Shown here in pieces: positions 23,594 to 24,802 of a stretch of 24,802 nucleotides of DNA. Under the pieces are notes generated by a model. That model did not search any database, was not told where the DNA came from, and was given only the letters and a program-made list of their open reading frames with translations. This stretch comes from Bacteroidales bacterium (GTDB taxonomy: Bacteria; Bacteroidota; Bacteroidia; Bacteroidales; UBA932): NCBI GenBank assembly GCA_017555445.1, contig JAFZGK010000050.1, forward strand, positions 1 to 24,802. The letters are read 5' to 3'. The translations under genes and the position numbers were made by a program. Every line of letters begins with the position of its first letter. The stretch's first letter is position 1.

Positions 23594-24802
23594 TTAGAAG
23601 AGAAGTGCCATATCCCTGTCAAGGGCCTTCTCAGCCATATCCTCAGGAACGAACTTCCAGCTGCCGATTACCTCAGGATTTCCGATTACAGCAGGATCGA
23701 TAGTCTTGTTCTCTTTGAGATAATCATAAAGGATGTTTCTGATCTCCGGATGATACTCCACAACTCTGTCACCTATCCTGTCTGTGTCAATTCCTGCACC
23801 CTTGCGCATGATGTCGCCGCCACCGCTGGCACGATAAGAAGTCATTGCGACATTATATTCTTTCGTAAGGTCAAATGCGCTTCCGTCAGCGAGAGTTGTG
23901 ATGTTAATACGCTCACCCTTAGGCTTGGTCACATCCACAGTATAGTGGAGTCCTCCTGCTGAATCAAAGTTATATGCAGTTCCCTTGAAAGACCACCTGT
24001 CTGTGCCGTTGCGAGGGTCCGGACGGTTCTGGATCTTGAGGAGATTCTCCTTAGGAGACTTGATGGTATTTATCCACGCATCGTATGAATATTCAAGGTA
24101 ATCCTTGATCTCCTTACCTGTCATCTTCACGACAAAAAGCTGGTTTTCATAAGGATAGATTGTAAAGAGATCGTTATAAAGGAGGGTTCCGGCCTTTACC
24201 TCACCATTGAAGGTAAGAGGAGCCGCAAACGAAATCTCAGCAGGAGCACAGCTGAGAGAGAGGGTATGAAGAAGGTTAAGATAATCCGACATGCCTCTGT
24301 ATGCATCGCTTGTGCGGAGATCTGCCTTGAGCTCACCCACTTCTGTCAGAGTGAAATCCTTTACGGCAAGATAATCATCATGGAAGGCTGCCTGCATCCT
24401 GGAGTCGACGTTATTTACGTCCACCTGGACAAGCTCGGCATCCACAGATTTTGACACCACTTTTCCACCCTCAACCTTCACTGTGACAACGCCCTTGCCG
24501 ATGGTGCGGCAATGACTTCCGGCATTGATGAGACAGATGTCACCTTCATCAATTACAGTAGGTCTGTGATCATGAGCACAAATCACGAAATCAACACCCT
24601 TCAGGCTCTTGAGAAGGTCAAGTCCTTGGCTTTCAAGCACAGATCCGTCACCTCGTCCTGTACCGGCATGAGTGGCAACGATAACGATGTCAGACTTTTC
24701 CTTGGCAGTTATCCTGTCGACAGCCTCCTGCGCGAAAGGAACAAGTGATTCGAAAGTCATTCCTGACCAGAGCAGAGGTGAGAGCCATGCCTTGATGTTA
24801 GG
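23594..24802 (-). CDS. 5'-nucleotidase/UshA-family phosphoesterase, 5' end outside window
   Basis: C-terminal ~402 residues of a bifunctional 5'-nucleotidase / 2',3'-cyclic phosphodiesterase family protein. The frame runs open past the ATG at 24760 to the window edge, reading NIKAWLSPLLWSG before MTFESLVPF, so that ATG is internal and the gene is 5'-truncated here. Visible parts of the metallophosphatase domain: ATHAGTGRG and ICAHDHRPT (the GHxH-like metal motif), then LINAGSHCRTIG. The 5'-nucleotidase C-terminal substrate domain follows: LLYNDLFTIYPYENQL, VVKMTGKEIKDYLEYSY and VAMTSYRASGGGD. The N-terminal DxH, GD and GNHE motifs and the signal peptide lie beyond the window. Probably periplasmic, salvaging nucleotides or phosphate. 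Convergent with the ROK gene; no evidence that it belongs to the glycan locus. Confidence 0.88.
   Translation of the reverse strand, partial: PNIKAWLSPLLWSGMTFESLVPFAQEAVDRITAKEKSDIVIVATHAGTGRGDGSVLESQGLDLLKSLKGVDFVICAHDHRPTVIDEGDICLINAGSHCRTIGKGVVTVKVEGGKVVSKSVDAELVQVDVNNVDSRMQAAFHDDYLAVKDFTLTEVGELKADLRTSDAYRGMSDYLNLLHTLSLSCAPAEISFAAPLTFNGEVKAGTLLYNDLFTIYPYENQLFVVKMTGKEIKDYLEYSYDAWINTIKSPKENLLKIQNRPDPRNGTDRWSFKGTAYNFDSAGGLHYTVDVTKPKGERINITTLADGSAFDLTKEYNVAMTSYRASGGGDIMRKGAGIDTDRIGDRVVEYHPEIRNILYDYLKENKTIDPAVIGNPEVIGSWKFVPEDMAEKALDRDMALLF

Noticed and set aside
24758..24760. ATG as the true start of the nucleotidase-like gene
   Set aside because: The frame continues upstream to the window edge with family-like sequence (NIKAWLSPLLWSG), and the N-terminal metal motifs are missing, so the gene is cut by the window.
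1..24802. CRISPR arrays, IS elements, tRNA or rRNA genes
   Set aside because: No regularly spaced repeats, transposase-like proteins, terminal inverted repeats or cloverleaf sequences were recognised.

Overview
The window looks like a chromosomal segment of a Bacteroidales bacterium (phylum Bacteroidota). Reasons: a complete SusC/SusD pair, many SPII lipoproteins with acidic residues just after the lipobox cysteine, BACON and DUF5018-type domains, absence of clear Shine-Dalgarno sequences, and promoter candidates of the form TAnnTTTG. I cannot name the species. Apart from the dUTPase and 5'-nucleotidase genes at the edges, nearly everything concerns glycan capture and breakdown.

Layout. (1) 1-374, minus: 3'-truncated dUTPase. 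(2) 455-2302, minus: FAD-dependent oxidoreductase lipoprotein with an SLH-like tail. (3) 2407-6361, plus: tight three-gene operon of a NagX/HGSNAT-like membrane acyltransferase (DUF5009 type), a CE2-type SGNH esterase and a MetallophosN/C phosphoesterase, closed by a terminator at 6385-6415. (4) 6560-19639, minus: an eight-gene polysaccharide utilisation locus. In transcription order it encodes a GHL10-type TIM-barrel lipoprotein, SusC, SusD, a DUF5018 lipoprotein, a NAGPA phosphodiester glycosidase lipoprotein, a second GHL10-type lipoprotein, a BACON lipoprotein and a cytoplasmic N-acylglucosamine 2-epimerase. It ends at a strong terminator at 6474-6512. (5) 19798-23539, plus and divergent from the PUL: a Tat-exported DUF4434 lipoprotein, an MFS sugar porter and a ROK regulator, closed by a UUCG-loop terminator at 23546-23577. 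(6) 23594-24802, minus: 5'-truncated UshA-type nucleotidase.

How the genes may work together (inference): SusC/D with the DUF5018 and BACON lipoproteins would bind and import a glycan. The two GHL10-like proteins, the DUF4434 protein and the NAGPA enzyme would act on it at the surface or in the periplasm. The MFS porter would move a released sugar across the inner membrane, and the renin-binding-protein-type epimerase would interconvert ManNAc and GlcNAc in the cytoplasm. The ROK protein is the only transcription factor in the window and the natural regulator candidate. The NAGPA enzyme, the amino-sugar epimerase and the nearby phosphoesterase suggest a phosphodiester-linked, HexNAc-containing glycan. 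No classical polysaccharide-cleaving GH or PL family is recognisable, so the depolymerases are probably the poorly characterised TIM-barrel proteins.

No RNA genes, insertion sequences, integrases or CRISPR arrays were seen. No stretch longer than 200 bases lacks a gene.
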